Part shown: positions 44,333 to 53,388 of the stretch, piece after piece
Position numbering within the stretch: the first letter of the stretch is position 1
How the letters are laid out: every line of letters starts with the position of its first letter
From: an uncultured Spirochaetia bacterium
Lineage (GTDB): Bacteria > Spirochaetota > Spirochaetia > CAKZLE01
NCBI GenBank assembly: GCA_937125225.1
Contig: CAKZLE010000023.1
Location: forward strand, 147,663-211,662
DNA: 64,000 bases
Direction: 5' to 3'
Translations under genes and position numbers: made by a program
Notes under the pieces: generated by a model
Told to the model about the DNA's origin: nothing
The model's database searches: none
What the model saw: only the letters and a program-made list of their open reading frames with translations

Positions 44333-44354
44333 AAAAAACACTTTTTGTGTTTTC
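44333..44354 (-). terminator. Intercistronic hairpin between the ROK gene and the binding-protein gene
   Basis: On the minus strand AAAACAC / GTGTTTT (44347-44353 with 44335-44341) form a 7-base stem with a 5-base loop and two following T, just before the AAGGAGG of the binding-protein gene. Possible partial terminator or processing stabiliser. Confidence 0.4.
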
Positions 44355-45577
44355 TATTCATATATTCTTCGTATCTGCGATACGATCTGCCCATAGTCAA
44401 CCTTATTGAATCTTCCACCAGCATCGAGCCATGTGGATATAAGGTCTATATTACTGAATCGGTCTGTTCGATTCTCACCTGCAAGTTCCTCATCCATGAA
44501 GATACGATCCAACAGCATACCAGCAGCCCCATAGGCTACTGATTTGTCATTCATCGTGGAGAACTGGATCTTACAAGTCGGTTCATCAGGATATGCCCAG
44601 TTAATATCAAGTTCCTCTTTGAGGATCTCTGAAGTAAGCTGCTGGTATCTTATGATATCTCCTCCTAAGAAGATCTCACTCAAGTTGAAAGTATTCGCAA
44701 GGACTGCGAGGTTCTTCGAGAGTTCTCTGATGAACTTCTCCAAGATCTTCGGATCCTCTTCAAGCTTGAGCATCTCCTCATCGGTGATCGCAAACTGCCC
44801 CTTGTAATCTGAGGTCGTGAACACACTCCTGAACTCACCCGCTGTGAAGTTCATTCCATGGAAGACTCTTCCATTAATGACGATACCGATACCAAAGGCA
44901 GTCCTCTCACAGATCCTACTCTCATCCTTGATATCTCGAAACTCCAATAATGCAAAGACGAAGTTCTTCAACTCCTTCTGACGATGGAAGGTCATCTCTC
45001 CCCAAGCACAGCAGTTGGCATCATTCTCTGGCATGACTGGTATAGGAAAGTTCTTTGAGATCTCCTCATAGAAATCGAAAGAATCACTCATGGTAAGAGG
45101 TATGGAGTATCGTATCTTCTGGCTGTAAGGATCCACAGGAGCTGATATACCTACCCCGATCCCTAATAAGGGTCTGTCTACATTATTACATTCAGACTCT
45201 ATCCTCTTAAGGATCTCGATGAAGTTCTTTGAGAAGTTTGTCGCCGAGATCTGTAGTGTCTCTGTCTTCATGAAAAGGATCTCACCTGTAAGATCTACAC
45301 CGATAGCGGTGTAGGATTCAGGTCTCATCTCAATACCGATGACCAACCCGAAGTTGCTATTGAGTTTGAGATTGATTGGTTTTCTACCACCCATGACCGT
45401 CGATTCACCGATAGAGTCTTCAATGACGACCCCCTCTTCCAAAAGAGAGGTGATAATATTAGAGACGGTTGATTTGTTGAGGTTGAGAGACCTGGCGATG
45501 TTCACGCGGCTGATTGTCTTATTAGTCCAGATCTGCCTCATCACTCTAGTTGTGTTTATGATCTTCGTTCTATTCAT
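44354..45577 (-). CDS. ROK-family transcriptional repressor (XylR/NagC type)
   Basis: 407 residues. An N-terminal winged helix-turn-helix (~10-60: SRVNIARSLNLNKSTVSNII) is followed by a ROK sugar-kinase-like domain (GLVIGIEMRPESYTAIGVDL, later LGIGVGISAPVD). The usual ROK zinc motif CxCGxxGC is not obvious, so this member may lack the structural zinc. The ATG at 45577 was chosen over two tandem GTG codons. It probably binds the TTAGTTG-N10-CAACTAA palindrome just downstream of its own -10 and controls both the ABC operon and the divergent beta-mannosidase. Confidence 0.92.
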   Translation of the reverse strand: MNRTKIINTTRVMRQIWTNKTISRVNIARSLNLNKSTVSNIITSLLEEGVVIEDSIGESTVMGGRKPINLKLNSNFGLVIGIEMRPESYTAIGVDLTGEILFMKTETLQISATNFSKNFIEILKRIESECNNVDRPLLGIGVGISAPVDPYSQKIRYSIPLTMSDSFDFYEEISKNFPIPVMPENDANCCAWGEMTFHRQKELKNFVFALLEFRDIKDESRICERTAFGIGIVINGRVFHGMNFTAGEFRSVFTTSDYKGQFAITDEEMLKLEEDPKILEKFIRELSKNLAVLANTFNLSEIFLGGDIIRYQQLTSEILKEELDINWAYPDEPTCKIQFSTMNDKSVAYGAAGMLLDRIFMDEELAGENRTDRFSNIDLISTWLDAGGRFNKVDYGQIVSQIRRIYE

Positions 45578-45594
45578 CACCACTGCCTTTTTGA

Positions 45595-45618
45595 TTAGTT
45601 GGTACTTATATCAACTAA
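45595..45618. promoter_or_regulatory. Palindromic ROK repressor operator
   Basis: Perfect inverted repeat TTAGTTG (45595-45601) and CAACTAA (45612-45618) with a 10-base spacer, closely resembling known XylR operators (TTAGTTT...AAACTAA). It covers the predicted transcription start of the ROK operon, which suggests autorepression. Confidence 0.7.
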
Positions 45619-45622
45619 CTAG

Positions 45623-45651
45623 ATTCTCTCATGATAGTACTTATCTGTCAA
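45623..45651 (-). promoter_or_regulatory. Promoter of the ROK/ABC operon
   Basis: Minus strand: consensus -35 TTGACA (45646-45651), 17 bases, -10 GAGAAT (45623-45628). The operator lies immediately downstream. Confidence 0.6.
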
Positions 45652-45794
45652 GGAACAAAACCAATAATTATCAATACCAATATAATTCATTATCAATACT
45701 ATATTTACACATTACTTTACTAGCTTGAGGATCAAACGATACTTTACGGTAACAGAAATATTGACGGAGTCGTTTTTTCATGAGATAGTATGGT

Positions 45795-45803
45795 TGGTAT
45801 AAT
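45795..45803 (+). promoter_or_regulatory. Extended -10 promoter of the beta-mannosidase gene
   Basis: TGGTATAAT gives an extended -10 with perfect TATAAT (45798-45803), about 24 bases before the ATG. The -35 region is poor, so an activator or weak basal expression is possible. Confidence 0.5.
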
Positions 45804-45826
45804 AATAAACTAACGGAAGGCTTATA

Positions 45827-48328
45827 ATGAATAAGAGATCTATAGAACTATCAGGTGTTTGGAATGCTAAGATCATTGAGAGAGGCCTTGAGTTTCCCAT
45901 GAATATTCCAGGAGACTCGATCTCTGCACTTCTTGATGCACAGCTTATCGAAGATCCCTATATAGGGACTCATGAGCTTGATATCCAATGGATAAATACT
46001 TCAAGACTGGTTATCGAGAAGAGCTTTGAGGTATCTGAACCGATACTCTCGGCTCAGAGGATCGAACTTGTCCTCCCCCAGATCGATACATTCTCACAAG
46101 TGTACCTCAATGATACCCTCATCGGTAAGAGCTGTAGTCAATTCATCGATTACCGGTTCGATATATCAGAGGTCTTGATCTCTGGAGTCAATGGACTTCG
46201 GGTCGAATTCGATTCAGCAGAGGAGGAAGCCCTCAGAAGAAATGAGACACTCCCCTATAGCATCCCTCATCAGATCTACCCGATCCAGTCCATGCATCGT
46301 AATCTGGTACGAAAGGTCCAATGTCATAGTGGCTGGGATTGGGGTCCATGTCTGATGGTCTCAGGTCTCTATGAGACTCCTGTCATCGAGGCATGGGACT
46401 CTGTACAGTTACGATCGGTAAAGGTCGATACACTCAAAGACGAGAATGGTACCTGGGAACTCTCTTTCCGGATCAAGACCGCTATCTCAGATGATCTAAA
46501 GATTCCGAATGAGAAGATCCACATCCAAGTTCCTGAACTTGACCTTTCAAGCACCATAGAGCTCTCACAGGTATTCTCCCTTCGTGATATCACGAGAGAA
46601 GACGACCAAGCATATTTGGAGGCTGCTATCAGCTTCACAGATTTGACTCCTGAACTATGGTGGCCTGCAGGATATGGAGAACAGCCCCTGTATGAAGCAT
46701 CTGTCACCATCGGTAATGATGACAGAACAGTTCGCTTCGGTTTCAGGACCATCTCACTGGATTTCTCTGATGATGAGGCCGGAAGAGCTATGACGGTATT
46801 AGTCAATGATAAGCGGATCTTCTGTAAAGGAGCTGACTGGATCCCCATAGATGCCCTTCCAAGTAAACAGACTGATCAACGATATATCCAATTACTCGAG
46901 GATTCAGTTGCCGTGGGGATGAACATGATCAGGATATGGGGTGGAGGCCAATATGAAAAAGATATCTTCTATTCAACCTGTGATGAACTCGGTATCCTCC
47001 TATGGCATGACTGTATGTTCTCCTGTTCCCTCTACCCCTCTACCGATTCATTCCTTGCGGAGGTACGAGAGGAGATGAGATCACAGATCGATCGTCTTCA
47101 ATACCACCCCTCGATCGCACTGTGGTGTGGTAACAATGAGGATGTGGGAGCTTTGACCTGGTATGAGGAAAGCCGTGAGAATCGTGATAGGTATATCATC
47201 GATTATGATAGGCTCAATGAGGGAGTGATCGGAAATATGGTTCGAGAACTCGACCCACATAGACCCTGGTGGCCCTCAAGCCCATCAGGAGGTCCTGGTG
47301 ACTACTCGGATTGCTGGCATAACGATGCAAAAGGGGATATGCACTATTGGAGTGTATGGCATGAGGGAAAGCCTTTTGAAGCATACCGGGATGTGACCCC
47401 CCGATTCTGTTCAGAGTTCGGTTTCCAGTCCTTCTCATCCTATCAGGAGATGAGTGAGGTCATCGATCGAGATCAGATGCAACCTACAAGTGAACAGATG
47501 CTTCACCATCAGAAGAACCCGCGAGGGAATTCGATCATCACTCAGACGATGCAAAGATATTTCTCTGTACCGAAAGGAGATGCAGAACTACTTTACCTCT
47601 CTCAGGTACAGCAGGCCTATGGTATTCAGATAGCAGTGGATTATTGGAGGAGCAAACGTGATACCTGTATGGGAATTCTCTATTGGCAACTCAATGACCT
47701 TTGGCCTGTAGCCTCCTGGTCCTCGATCGAATACTCCGGTAGATGGAAGGTACTTCACAACAGTGCGAAGAGATTCTTCGCCCCTATACACATAACCTGT
47801 ATCCCTGAAGATGATAGACTGAATATCTATGGTATCAACGACTCGTTCAATGATTTAGATCTTAGATCATCGATCCAACTCATCAGTAGTGATTCTGGAA
47901 AGATCTTAGAGGAGACGAATCGAGACGTCGTATTGAAAGCGGAGAGTTCACTCCTGCTCGAACACCGAGCACGGGAAGACTCCTCAACTCTCTATCGAGT
48001 CCAGATCCTTTCTAGTGACACGGTCATTGCTGAGAACTGGCATTTCAATAGACTTCCTAATGAAACTGAACTCAAAGAACCGAAAATAACCCTATCCTAT
48101 GACAAGGAAGAGGACCTTTGGACTGTTGAGAGTGATAGACCTGCCTACTATGTCTGGCTTTCATGTAAAGCACCTGGGTATTTCAGTGATAACGGCTTCA
48201 ATCTGCTGCCGGGAGAAAGAAAAGAGGTGACATTCTTCTCTTCAAGGGGCAGCATGTTCCATGCCGATACCCCCTCTACAACAGAAGAGATCACCATATT
48301 CGATCTCTATCATGCTATGTTCTCATAG
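45827..48328 (+). CDS. Beta-mannosidase (glycoside hydrolase family 2)
   Basis: 833 residues, the typical GH2 beta-mannosidase length. It hydrolyses terminal beta-mannose from mannosides and manno-oligosaccharides. A jelly-roll sugar-binding domain (~1-180), an Ig-like domain (~200-300) and a TIM barrel follow. HSGWDWGPCL near residue 167 is characteristic of beta-mannosidases. The acid/base is Glu438 in WCGNNED and the nucleophile Glu530 in FCSEFGFQS. No signal peptide, so it acts in the cytoplasm on imported substrate. It is divergent from the ROK/ABC operon. GGAAG precedes the ATG. Confidence 0.95.
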   Translation: MNKRSIELSGVWNAKIIERGLEFPMNIPGDSISALLDAQLIEDPYIGTHELDIQWINTSRLVIEKSFEVSEPILSAQRIELVLPQIDTFSQVYLNDTLIGKSCSQFIDYRFDISEVLISGVNGLRVEFDSAEEEALRRNETLPYSIPHQIYPIQSMHRNLVRKVQCHSGWDWGPCLMVSGLYETPVIEAWDSVQLRSVKVDTLKDENGTWELSFRIKTAISDDLKIPNEKIHIQVPELDLSSTIELSQVFSLRDITREDDQAYLEAAISFTDLTPELWWPAGYGEQPLYEASVTIGNDDRTVRFGFRTISLDFSDDEAGRAMTVLVNDKRIFCKGADWIPIDALPSKQTDQRYIQLLEDSVAVGMNMIRIWGGGQYEKDIFYSTCDELGILLWHDCMFSCSLYPSTDSFLAEVREEMRSQIDRLQYHPSIALWCGNNEDVGALTWYEESRENRDRYIIDYDRLNEGVIGNMVRELDPHRPWWPSSPSGGPGDYSDCWHNDAKGDMHYWSVWHEGKPFEAYRDVTPRFCSEFGFQSFSSYQEMSEVIDRDQMQPTSEQMLHHQKNPRGNSIITQTMQRYFSVPKGDAELLYLSQVQQAYGIQIAVDYWRSKRDTCMGILYWQLNDLWPVASWSSIEYSGRWKVLHNSAKRFFAPIHITCIPEDDRLNIYGINDSFNDLDLRSSIQLISSDSGKILEETNRDVVLKAESSLLLEHRAREDSSTLYRVQILSSDTVIAENWHFNRLPNETELKEPKITLSYDKEEDLWTVESDRPAYYVWLSCKAPGYFSDNGFNLLPGERKEVTFFSSRGSMFHADTPSTTEEITIFDLYHAMFS

Positions 48329-48334
48329 CTTAGA

Positions 48335-48880
48335 CTAGAACAGGGCTCCTGCCTTGACCTCTTCAGACTTCTCTTTGCTGATCAGATATTCGATGATCGC
48401 GAAGGCGAAATCAGCGGCAAGTCCAGGGCCCGAAGCTGTGATGAGATTACCATCCATGACTAAGGACTCTTTCACGAATCTTGCTTCAGGGGCAAAGGTT
48501 TCAGCTCCAGGATAACAGGTAGCTCTTCTGCCCTCGATAAGTCCAGCTTTCCCGAGTACCGCTGCAGGGGCTGCACAGATAGCTGCAACGAGTTTTCCCT
48601 CATTGAGCATTGAGATGAGTATTTCGTTCACCTCCCATGAGGCCGCAAGATTCGTAGCTCCTGGCATCCCACCGGGGAGAATTATCCCATCATATGTCTC
48701 ATCTTTGAGTTCTTCGATTGGTCCATTTGGTACAATCGAGATACCTCGAGAACCGGTGATCACATCATCACCTACTCCAGCGATGATCACATCGATCCCC
48801 GCTCTTCGTAGTAGATCTATCGGTGTCACCGCTTCTATCTCTTCAAAACCGTCTGCTAGACAGATTAATACTTTTGACAT
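48335..48880 (-). CDS. DJ-1/PfpI family protein (YajL-like)
   Basis: 181 residues. The fold-defining elements are KVLICLADGFEEIEAVTPID at the N-terminus (Glu15 or Glu16 is the conserved pocket acid), LPGGMPGA and the nucleophile elbow AAICAAPA with Cys102. It belongs to the DJ-1/YajL/ThiJ group, associated with oxidative-stress protection, glyoxalase-type or reported deglycase activity (the latter is disputed). Cytoplasmic. Two bases separate it from the DAHP synthase gene upstream on the same strand, so the two are co-transcribed, though a functional link is not obvious. Confidence 0.94.
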   Translation of the reverse strand: MSKVLICLADGFEEIEAVTPIDLLRRAGIDVIIAGVGDDVITGSRGISIVPNGPIEELKDETYDGIILPGGMPGATNLAASWEVNEILISMLNEGKLVAAICAAPAAVLGKAGLIEGRRATCYPGAETFAPEARFVKESLVMDGNLITASGPGLAADFAFAIIEYLISKEKSEEVKAGALF

Positions 48881-48882
48881 CT

Positions 48883-49932
48883 CTACACCTCTCCCATAGC
48901 TTCATATGCTTTCATGATAATCTCTTCTGTCTCTTCCCATCCAATACAGGCATCAGTGATCGAGACACCATATTTCAGCTTTGAAGGATCATCAGTGATC
49001 TTCTGATTCCCAGGAAACAGATTACTCTCGAGCATAAAACCGGAAATAGATCTATTCCCATGAGCTATCTGATCGGTCATGGATCTAAGGACACGAGATT
49101 GGTTCTCATGACGTTTTCGCGAGTTGGCATGGGAACAGTCGATGATGATCGAAGGAGTAAGATCCATCTCTTTCATCATATTCTCAGCCTCTTCGATATA
49201 CTCTTCATAATAGTTCGGAGAGCTTGACCCTCCTCTGAGGATAAGGTGTCCTCTATCATTTCCTGTGGTTCGAAGGATCGAGGAGTATCCATCTTGATCG
49301 ATACCGATAAAACTTGCAGGACTTGCTGCAGATTTTACCGCATTCACTGCATTGAGGAGATTACCATTCGTACTGTTCTTGAATCCGACAGGTACTGATA
49401 AGCCACTAGAGAGATTCCTATGTGTCTGACTCTCTGTGGTCCTTGCTCCAATAGCAGCCCAACAGACGATATCATCGATATACTGAGGGACGATCGGGTC
49501 GAGGACTTCACACCCAACAGGGATACCGATCTTCGTTATTTCCAGGAGGAGCTCTCTCGCAAGCTCTATACCAAAGGCTATATCATAGGTACCACCAAGA
49601 TGTGGATCCATAATGAGACCACGCCATCCCACGATAGTCATTGGTTTCTCAAAATAGGTCCTCATGATTAAGACCATCTTATCTTTTACCTTATCAGAAA
49701 GTCCCTTGAGTTTATGAGCGTATTCCAATGCAGCTTCTTTATCATGAATCGAACAGGGCCCTGAAATCCCTAGGATCCTCTTATCATCACGATTGATGAT
49801 CGCATTTATCTGTGATCTTTGGTCAAGGATGAACTCAACAGATCTTTCATCTAAAGAGAGAAGACTGCGAATCTTCTCAGGGCTTACCAGCGGTGCGGTA
49901 GATTGGATCCTGACATCTTTAATACTACTCAT
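48883..49932 (-). CDS. 3-Deoxy-7-phosphoheptulonate (DAHP) synthase, class I
   Basis: 349 residues, the AroF/G/H length. It condenses phosphoenolpyruvate and erythrose 4-phosphate, the first step of the shikimate pathway. GISGPCSIHDKEAALEYA, MRTYFEKPMTIVGWRG, ARTTESQTHRNLSSGLSVPVGF (split as ARTTESQTHRNL and SGLSVPVGFKN) and DCSHANS are the class I-alpha active-site motifs. The N-terminal ~40 residues form the regulatory extension, so feedback inhibition by an aromatic amino acid is likely; which one cannot be read. No other aro genes are adjacent. Confidence 0.95.
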   Translation of the reverse strand: MSSIKDVRIQSTAPLVSPEKIRSLLSLDERSVEFILDQRSQINAIINRDDKRILGISGPCSIHDKEAALEYAHKLKGLSDKVKDKMVLIMRTYFEKPMTIVGWRGLIMDPHLGGTYDIAFGIELARELLLEITKIGIPVGCEVLDPIVPQYIDDIVCWAAIGARTTESQTHRNLSSGLSVPVGFKNSTNGNLLNAVNAVKSAASPASFIGIDQDGYSSILRTTGNDRGHLILRGGSSSPNYYEEYIEEAENMMKEMDLTPSIIIDCSHANSRKRHENQSRVLRSMTDQIAHGNRSISGFMLESNLFPGNQKITDDPSKLKYGVSITDACIGWEETEEIIMKAYEAMGEV

Positions 49933-50000
49933 ATTCGAACTCCTTGCGATAAGTTATATCATGAAGTATCAAGAATGTTCAAATAGGTAAAATGTGTTTA

Positions 50001-50786
50001 TTATATGATTTTACCGGTTCTCAGTGCTCCTGAATGCATACTGCCCTTACTACAGACGATGATCTCCTTATCTGAGAGAACCTCTGTTGCGATCCTTCGT
50101 TTCAGAAGATCAGGATGATTGTTCGTATCAGACATATGACAAAGATAGATCTTCTGAGGCCTTGGCTCATCTGAGATACTGTCGATGAGTTCTAGTGCAT
50201 CACTGTTGGACAGGTGCCCTTGATCTGAGTCGATCCGCTTCTTCAGGTAATAGGGATAAGGACCGTTCTCGAGCATCCTCTTCTCATAGTTCGCCTCGAG
50301 GAATAGAATATCAGTCCGGTCGATCAACTCTCTCATAGTCTTGGTTATTTGACCTGAATCGGTGAGGACCATAAGAGAACTCCCCCCTGCTGACACATGA
50401 AAGTTTATCGAATGCGCCGCATCATGGCTCGTCTCATAGGGGGTTATGGTAAAAGGGCCTATAGAGAATTCCTTATCAGGTACGACAGGTCTAGGTGGCA
50501 CAGGGGTCTTTCCGGGGATCACGTATGATGAATGTTCATGATGGATGTAGACCGGGACGAGGAGTTTCCTCGTAAGGACACCTACCCCCTTCATATGGTC
50601 ACTGTGATCATGACTGACCATGACCCCCTTCAAAAGGTTTAGATCTACCCCTAACAGAGTCGCTCTCCTTGAGAGTTCCTTGAAGGAGAAGCCGTTATCG
50701 ATGAGGATCGCAGTCCCTTCGAACTCGATATAGTAGGAGTTTGCAGAGGATCCACTCCCGAGGATCGCATAGTTTATATCACTCAT
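50001..50786 (-). CDS. MBL-fold metallo-hydrolase (YycJ/WalJ-like)
   Basis: 261 residues. The beta-lactamase-fold metal motif VSHDHSDHMKGV lies near residue 58, with SHDAAHSINF, LTDSGQIT and C-terminal LCHMSDTNNHP providing the remaining ligands. The N-terminal LGSGSSANSYYIEF (GSGSxGN-like) and overall length fit the YycJ/WalJ group of probable nucleases or phosphodiesterases. No signal peptide, so cytoplasmic. Its start overlaps the Spx/ArsC-like gene by four bases (ATGA), so they are translationally coupled. Confidence 0.9.
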   Translation of the reverse strand: MSDINYAILGSGSSANSYYIEFEGTAILIDNGFSFKELSRRATLLGVDLNLLKGVMVSHDHSDHMKGVGVLTRKLLVPVYIHHEHSSYVIPGKTPVPPRPVVPDKEFSIGPFTITPYETSHDAAHSINFHVSAGGSSLMVLTDSGQITKTMRELIDRTDILFLEANYEKRMLENGPYPYYLKKRIDSDQGHLSNSDALELIDSISDEPRPQKIYLCHMSDTNNHPDLLKRRIATEVLSDKEIIVCSKGSMHSGALRTGKII

Positions 50787-51121
50787 CCTTTCAACGCACC
50801 CTCTAAAGTCTTCGCATCAAAACCGACTAATGCATTCCTGTCCATCCTGATGATGGGGGTGACAAGGAGTTCGGGATGCTCAAGGATCTCCTCTATCGGG
50901 TCATAATCAAGATAGGCATAGCCTTGCTTCTGATAGAACTTAGAGGTGGTATCGATAAGCTCTGCAGCCTCATGGTAACGCAGGACATGCGATAGTTCAC
51001 CGGGAGATAACATGCGCTCATTGAGATCGATCAACTGATAGGGAATCGACCTCTCCTTGCAGAATCTCACGGCTTTTCTTGTATCTGAGGACTTCTTGGT
51101 CCCTATTATCTGTAGTGTCAT
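50783..51121 (-). CDS. ArsC/Spx-like protein lacking the redox cysteine
   Basis: 112 residues with the thioredoxin-fold ArsC/YffB/Spx layout. The N-terminal IIGTKKSSDTRKAVRFCKER corresponds to GTKKCPDTRKALRFFKER in relatives, so the catalytic Cys is replaced by Ser. The C-terminal LLVTPIIRMDRNALVGFD matches the family's cis-Pro segment. Arsenate reductase activity is therefore unlikely. A binding or regulatory role, as in Spx, or loss of function is possible. Operon with the MBL-fold protein. Family assignment is confident; function is not. Confidence 0.85.
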   Translation of the reverse strand: MTLQIIGTKKSSDTRKAVRFCKERSIPYQLIDLNERMLSPGELSHVLRYHEAAELIDTTSKFYQKQGYAYLDYDPIEEILEHPELLVTPIIRMDRNALVGFDAKTLEGALKG

Positions 51122-51255
51122 GATCCCTCCGGTTCCCCTATTCGTAACATAAAATAGTATAGTGTAGTCCTACTATATATGATACTATAGGGTTGTTCTA
51201 GAGAGCTCTGTTTTCAGAACTTTAAAAACTCATATGATCATTAAGGAGCATACAC

Positions 51256-52641
51256 ATGCAGAATCGAATAGTACATCTTATTGATGCAGATCCTTCAGAA
51301 ACACGTATCAATGTAGAGGGATGGATTCGTACTAAAAGAGACTCCAAGAACTTCTGTTTCTTTGAGATAAATGACGGATCCTGTCTGAAGAACCTGCAGG
51401 TCATTCTCGATAAATCGACATCTGAACTTTCCGAGGTCATCACTCATATCAGTACTGGAGCAAGTGTGACCTTCACAGGCATACTCGTGGAATCACCAGG
51501 AAAGAATCAAAAAGTAGAACTTCAGGCAGAGGATGTCATCCTGCATGGAGAGGCTCCTGCTGACACCTATCCGCTACAGAAGAAACGACATTCTTTAGAG
51601 TTTCTTAGAGAAATCGCACATCTCAGACCACGTACCAATACCATCAGTGCCGTTGCGAGAGTACGTAACTCACTGAGTTTTGCTATCCACTCCTATTTCC
51701 AGGAAAAGGAGTTCATCTATGTTCATACGCCTATCGTATCTGCATCAGATGCTGAAGGGGCAGGAGAGATGTTCCAGGTGACCACTCTCCCGCTAGATGA
51801 TATCCCTAAAGATAACGGTGTCGTCGACTACTCGAAGGATTTCTTCGGCAAACCTGCGAATCTCACTGTAAGTGGCCAGTTAGAGGCTGAGATCTATGCG
51901 ATGGCTCTTAAGAATGTATATACTTTCGGTCCTACCTTCAGAGCAGAGAACTCCAATACGGCAAGACACCTTGCAGAGTTCTGGATGATCGAACCTGAGA
52001 TGGCCTTCTGTACCCTTGAGGGTGATATGGCTGTCGCAGAGGAGTTTCTTAAATATATATTCAATTATGTCCTCAACCATTGTGAAGCCGATATGGCCTT
52101 TTTCAACAAGTGGGTACAGAAGGGAGTCGCAGATGGACTCAAAGAGGTCGTTGATAAACCTTTTATCCACCTCCCCTATACAGATGCGATCAAAGAATTG
52201 ACCTCGACAAAGAAAGAGTTCGAATTCCCCGTCTCATGGGGAGCTGACCTGCAGTCTGAACATGAGAAGTTTCTTACCGAAGAGGTCTTCAAGGCTCCGG
52301 TCATCGTGACTGATTATCCTAAGGAGATAAAAGCCTTCTATATGAAACTCAATGATGATGAGAAGACTGTACGGGCAATGGACGTCCTTGTGCCTAGGCT
52401 TGGTGAGATCATCGGTGGGTCAGAGAGGGAATACCGCTATGATGTCCTCACGAGAAGACTTGATGAACTCGGTCTCGATCCAAAGGATTACTGGTGGTAC
52501 CTCGATCTGAGAAAATACGGGTCAGTACCTCATGCAGGGTTTGGTCTCGGATTTGATCGTGTAGTCCAGTATGTCACCGGTATGCAGAACATAAGAGACG
52601 TCATCCCCTTCCCAAGAACCGTACATAACGCAGAATTCTAG
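51256..52641 (+). CDS. asnS: Asparaginyl-tRNA synthetase
   Basis: 461 residues. It charges tRNA-Asn in the cytoplasm. An OB-fold anticodon-binding domain (residues ~15-105) precedes the class II core. Motif 2 is [20 protein letters not shown] near residue 220, a form specific for AsnRS, with MIEPEMAF next. Motif 3 is [15 protein letters not shown] near residue 430. AAGGAG lies just before the ATG. The last four bases overlap the convergent LuxR-type gene. Direct charging implies this organism need not rely on Asp-tRNA-Asn amidation. Confidence 0.97.
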   Translation: MQNRIVHLIDADPSETRINVEGWIRTKRDSKNFCFFEINDGSCLKNLQVILDKSTSELSEVITHISTGASVTFTGILVESPGKNQKVELQAEDVILHGEAPADTYPLQKKRHSLEFLREIAHLRPRTNTISAVARVRNSLSFAIHSYFQEKEFIYVHTPIVSASDAEGAGEMFQVTTLPLDDIPKDNGVVDYSKDFFGKPANLTVSGQLEAEIYAMALKNVYTFGPTFRAENSNTARHLAEFWMIEPEMAFCTLEGDMAVAEEFLKYIFNYVLNHCEADMAFFNKWVQKGVADGLKEVVDKPFIHLPYTDAIKELTSTKKEFEFPVSWGADLQSEHEKFLTEEVFKAPVIVTDYPKEIKAFYMKLNDDEKTVRAMDVLVPRLGEIIGGSEREYRYDVLTRRLDELGLDPKDYWWYLDLRKYGSVPHAGFGLGFDRVVQYVTGMQNIRDVIPFPRTVHNAEF

Positions 52642-53288
52642 AGGGCAGTCAACTCCATTCGCAGAGCATACTTGGTAAGCTCTGCCACTGAGTGTACATC
52701 AAGTTTCGTCAGAAGTCTCTTACGATAGACATCTACCGTACTCACGGCGATACCGAGATGAGCAGAGATCTCTTTAGAGGTCTCTCCCATACTGATTCTC
52801 TGCAATACCTGAGTCTCTCTTGCAGTAAGAGAGGCTCGTGGGAACTTACCGAAACCCGCATGATAACTCTGTTTCTCCGCTACGAACGAAGGAAGGTAGA
52901 CTGCTCCTTGATGCAAAGCGAGAAGCGCCTGCTCGAACTCTCTATAGGTAGCCTGTTCGAAGACGAATCCTTGAAAACCGAATGTGTGAAACTGCTCTAG
53001 CATCACCTCATCATTGCGTTCGATGAGTATTACCGTATGAACCGTATCACTGGTGAATCGTCGCTTACAGGCGTCGATCAAAGCTACAGCTCTCCTACAG
53101 GCAGTAGCAGAACCCAATAGAGAGGAACCGATGATTATGAAGGAGGGAGGAATCCCCTCTAACCATCGTTTGAGGGAGTCAAGTTCCGTCGATCTCCCCA
53201 CCATCTCTAGATTATCTGAACTCTTACATAGATCGATCAATCCATCATGCAGTAGCCCTTGTCGTTGAATCAGTACTAGTGTTTTCAT
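52638..53288 (-). CDS. LuxR/NarL-type regulator with degenerate receiver domain
   Basis: 216 residues. The N-terminal ~125 residues have receiver-like length and layout, but the phospho-acceptor position reads [10 protein letters not shown] with no aspartate, and the N-terminal acidic pair is replaced ([13 protein letters not shown]). Phosphorylation at the standard site is therefore impossible. The C-terminal LuxR helix-turn-helix is intact: [20 protein letters not shown] then [20 protein letters not shown]. It is an orphan with no kinase beside it. It may respond to a ligand, protein partner or expression level. Target unknown. Confidence 0.88.
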   Translation of the reverse strand: MKTLVLIQRQGLLHDGLIDLCKSSDNLEMVGRSTELDSLKRWLEGIPPSFIIIGSSLLGSATACRRAVALIDACKRRFTSDTVHTVILIERNDEVMLEQFHTFGFQGFVFEQATYREFEQALLALHQGAVYLPSFVAEKQSYHAGFGKFPRASLTARETQVLQRISMGETSKEISAHLGIAVSTVDVYRKRLLTKLDVHSVAELTKYALRMELTAL

Positions 53289-53388
53289 ATCCCCTATAAA
53301 CAGACAACTTGAATCTATGATTCAAAAAAAGCGAAGATCTCAACCATCACAGGAGAAACTTCACCTTTGTTCAACTATCTAGGGGATA

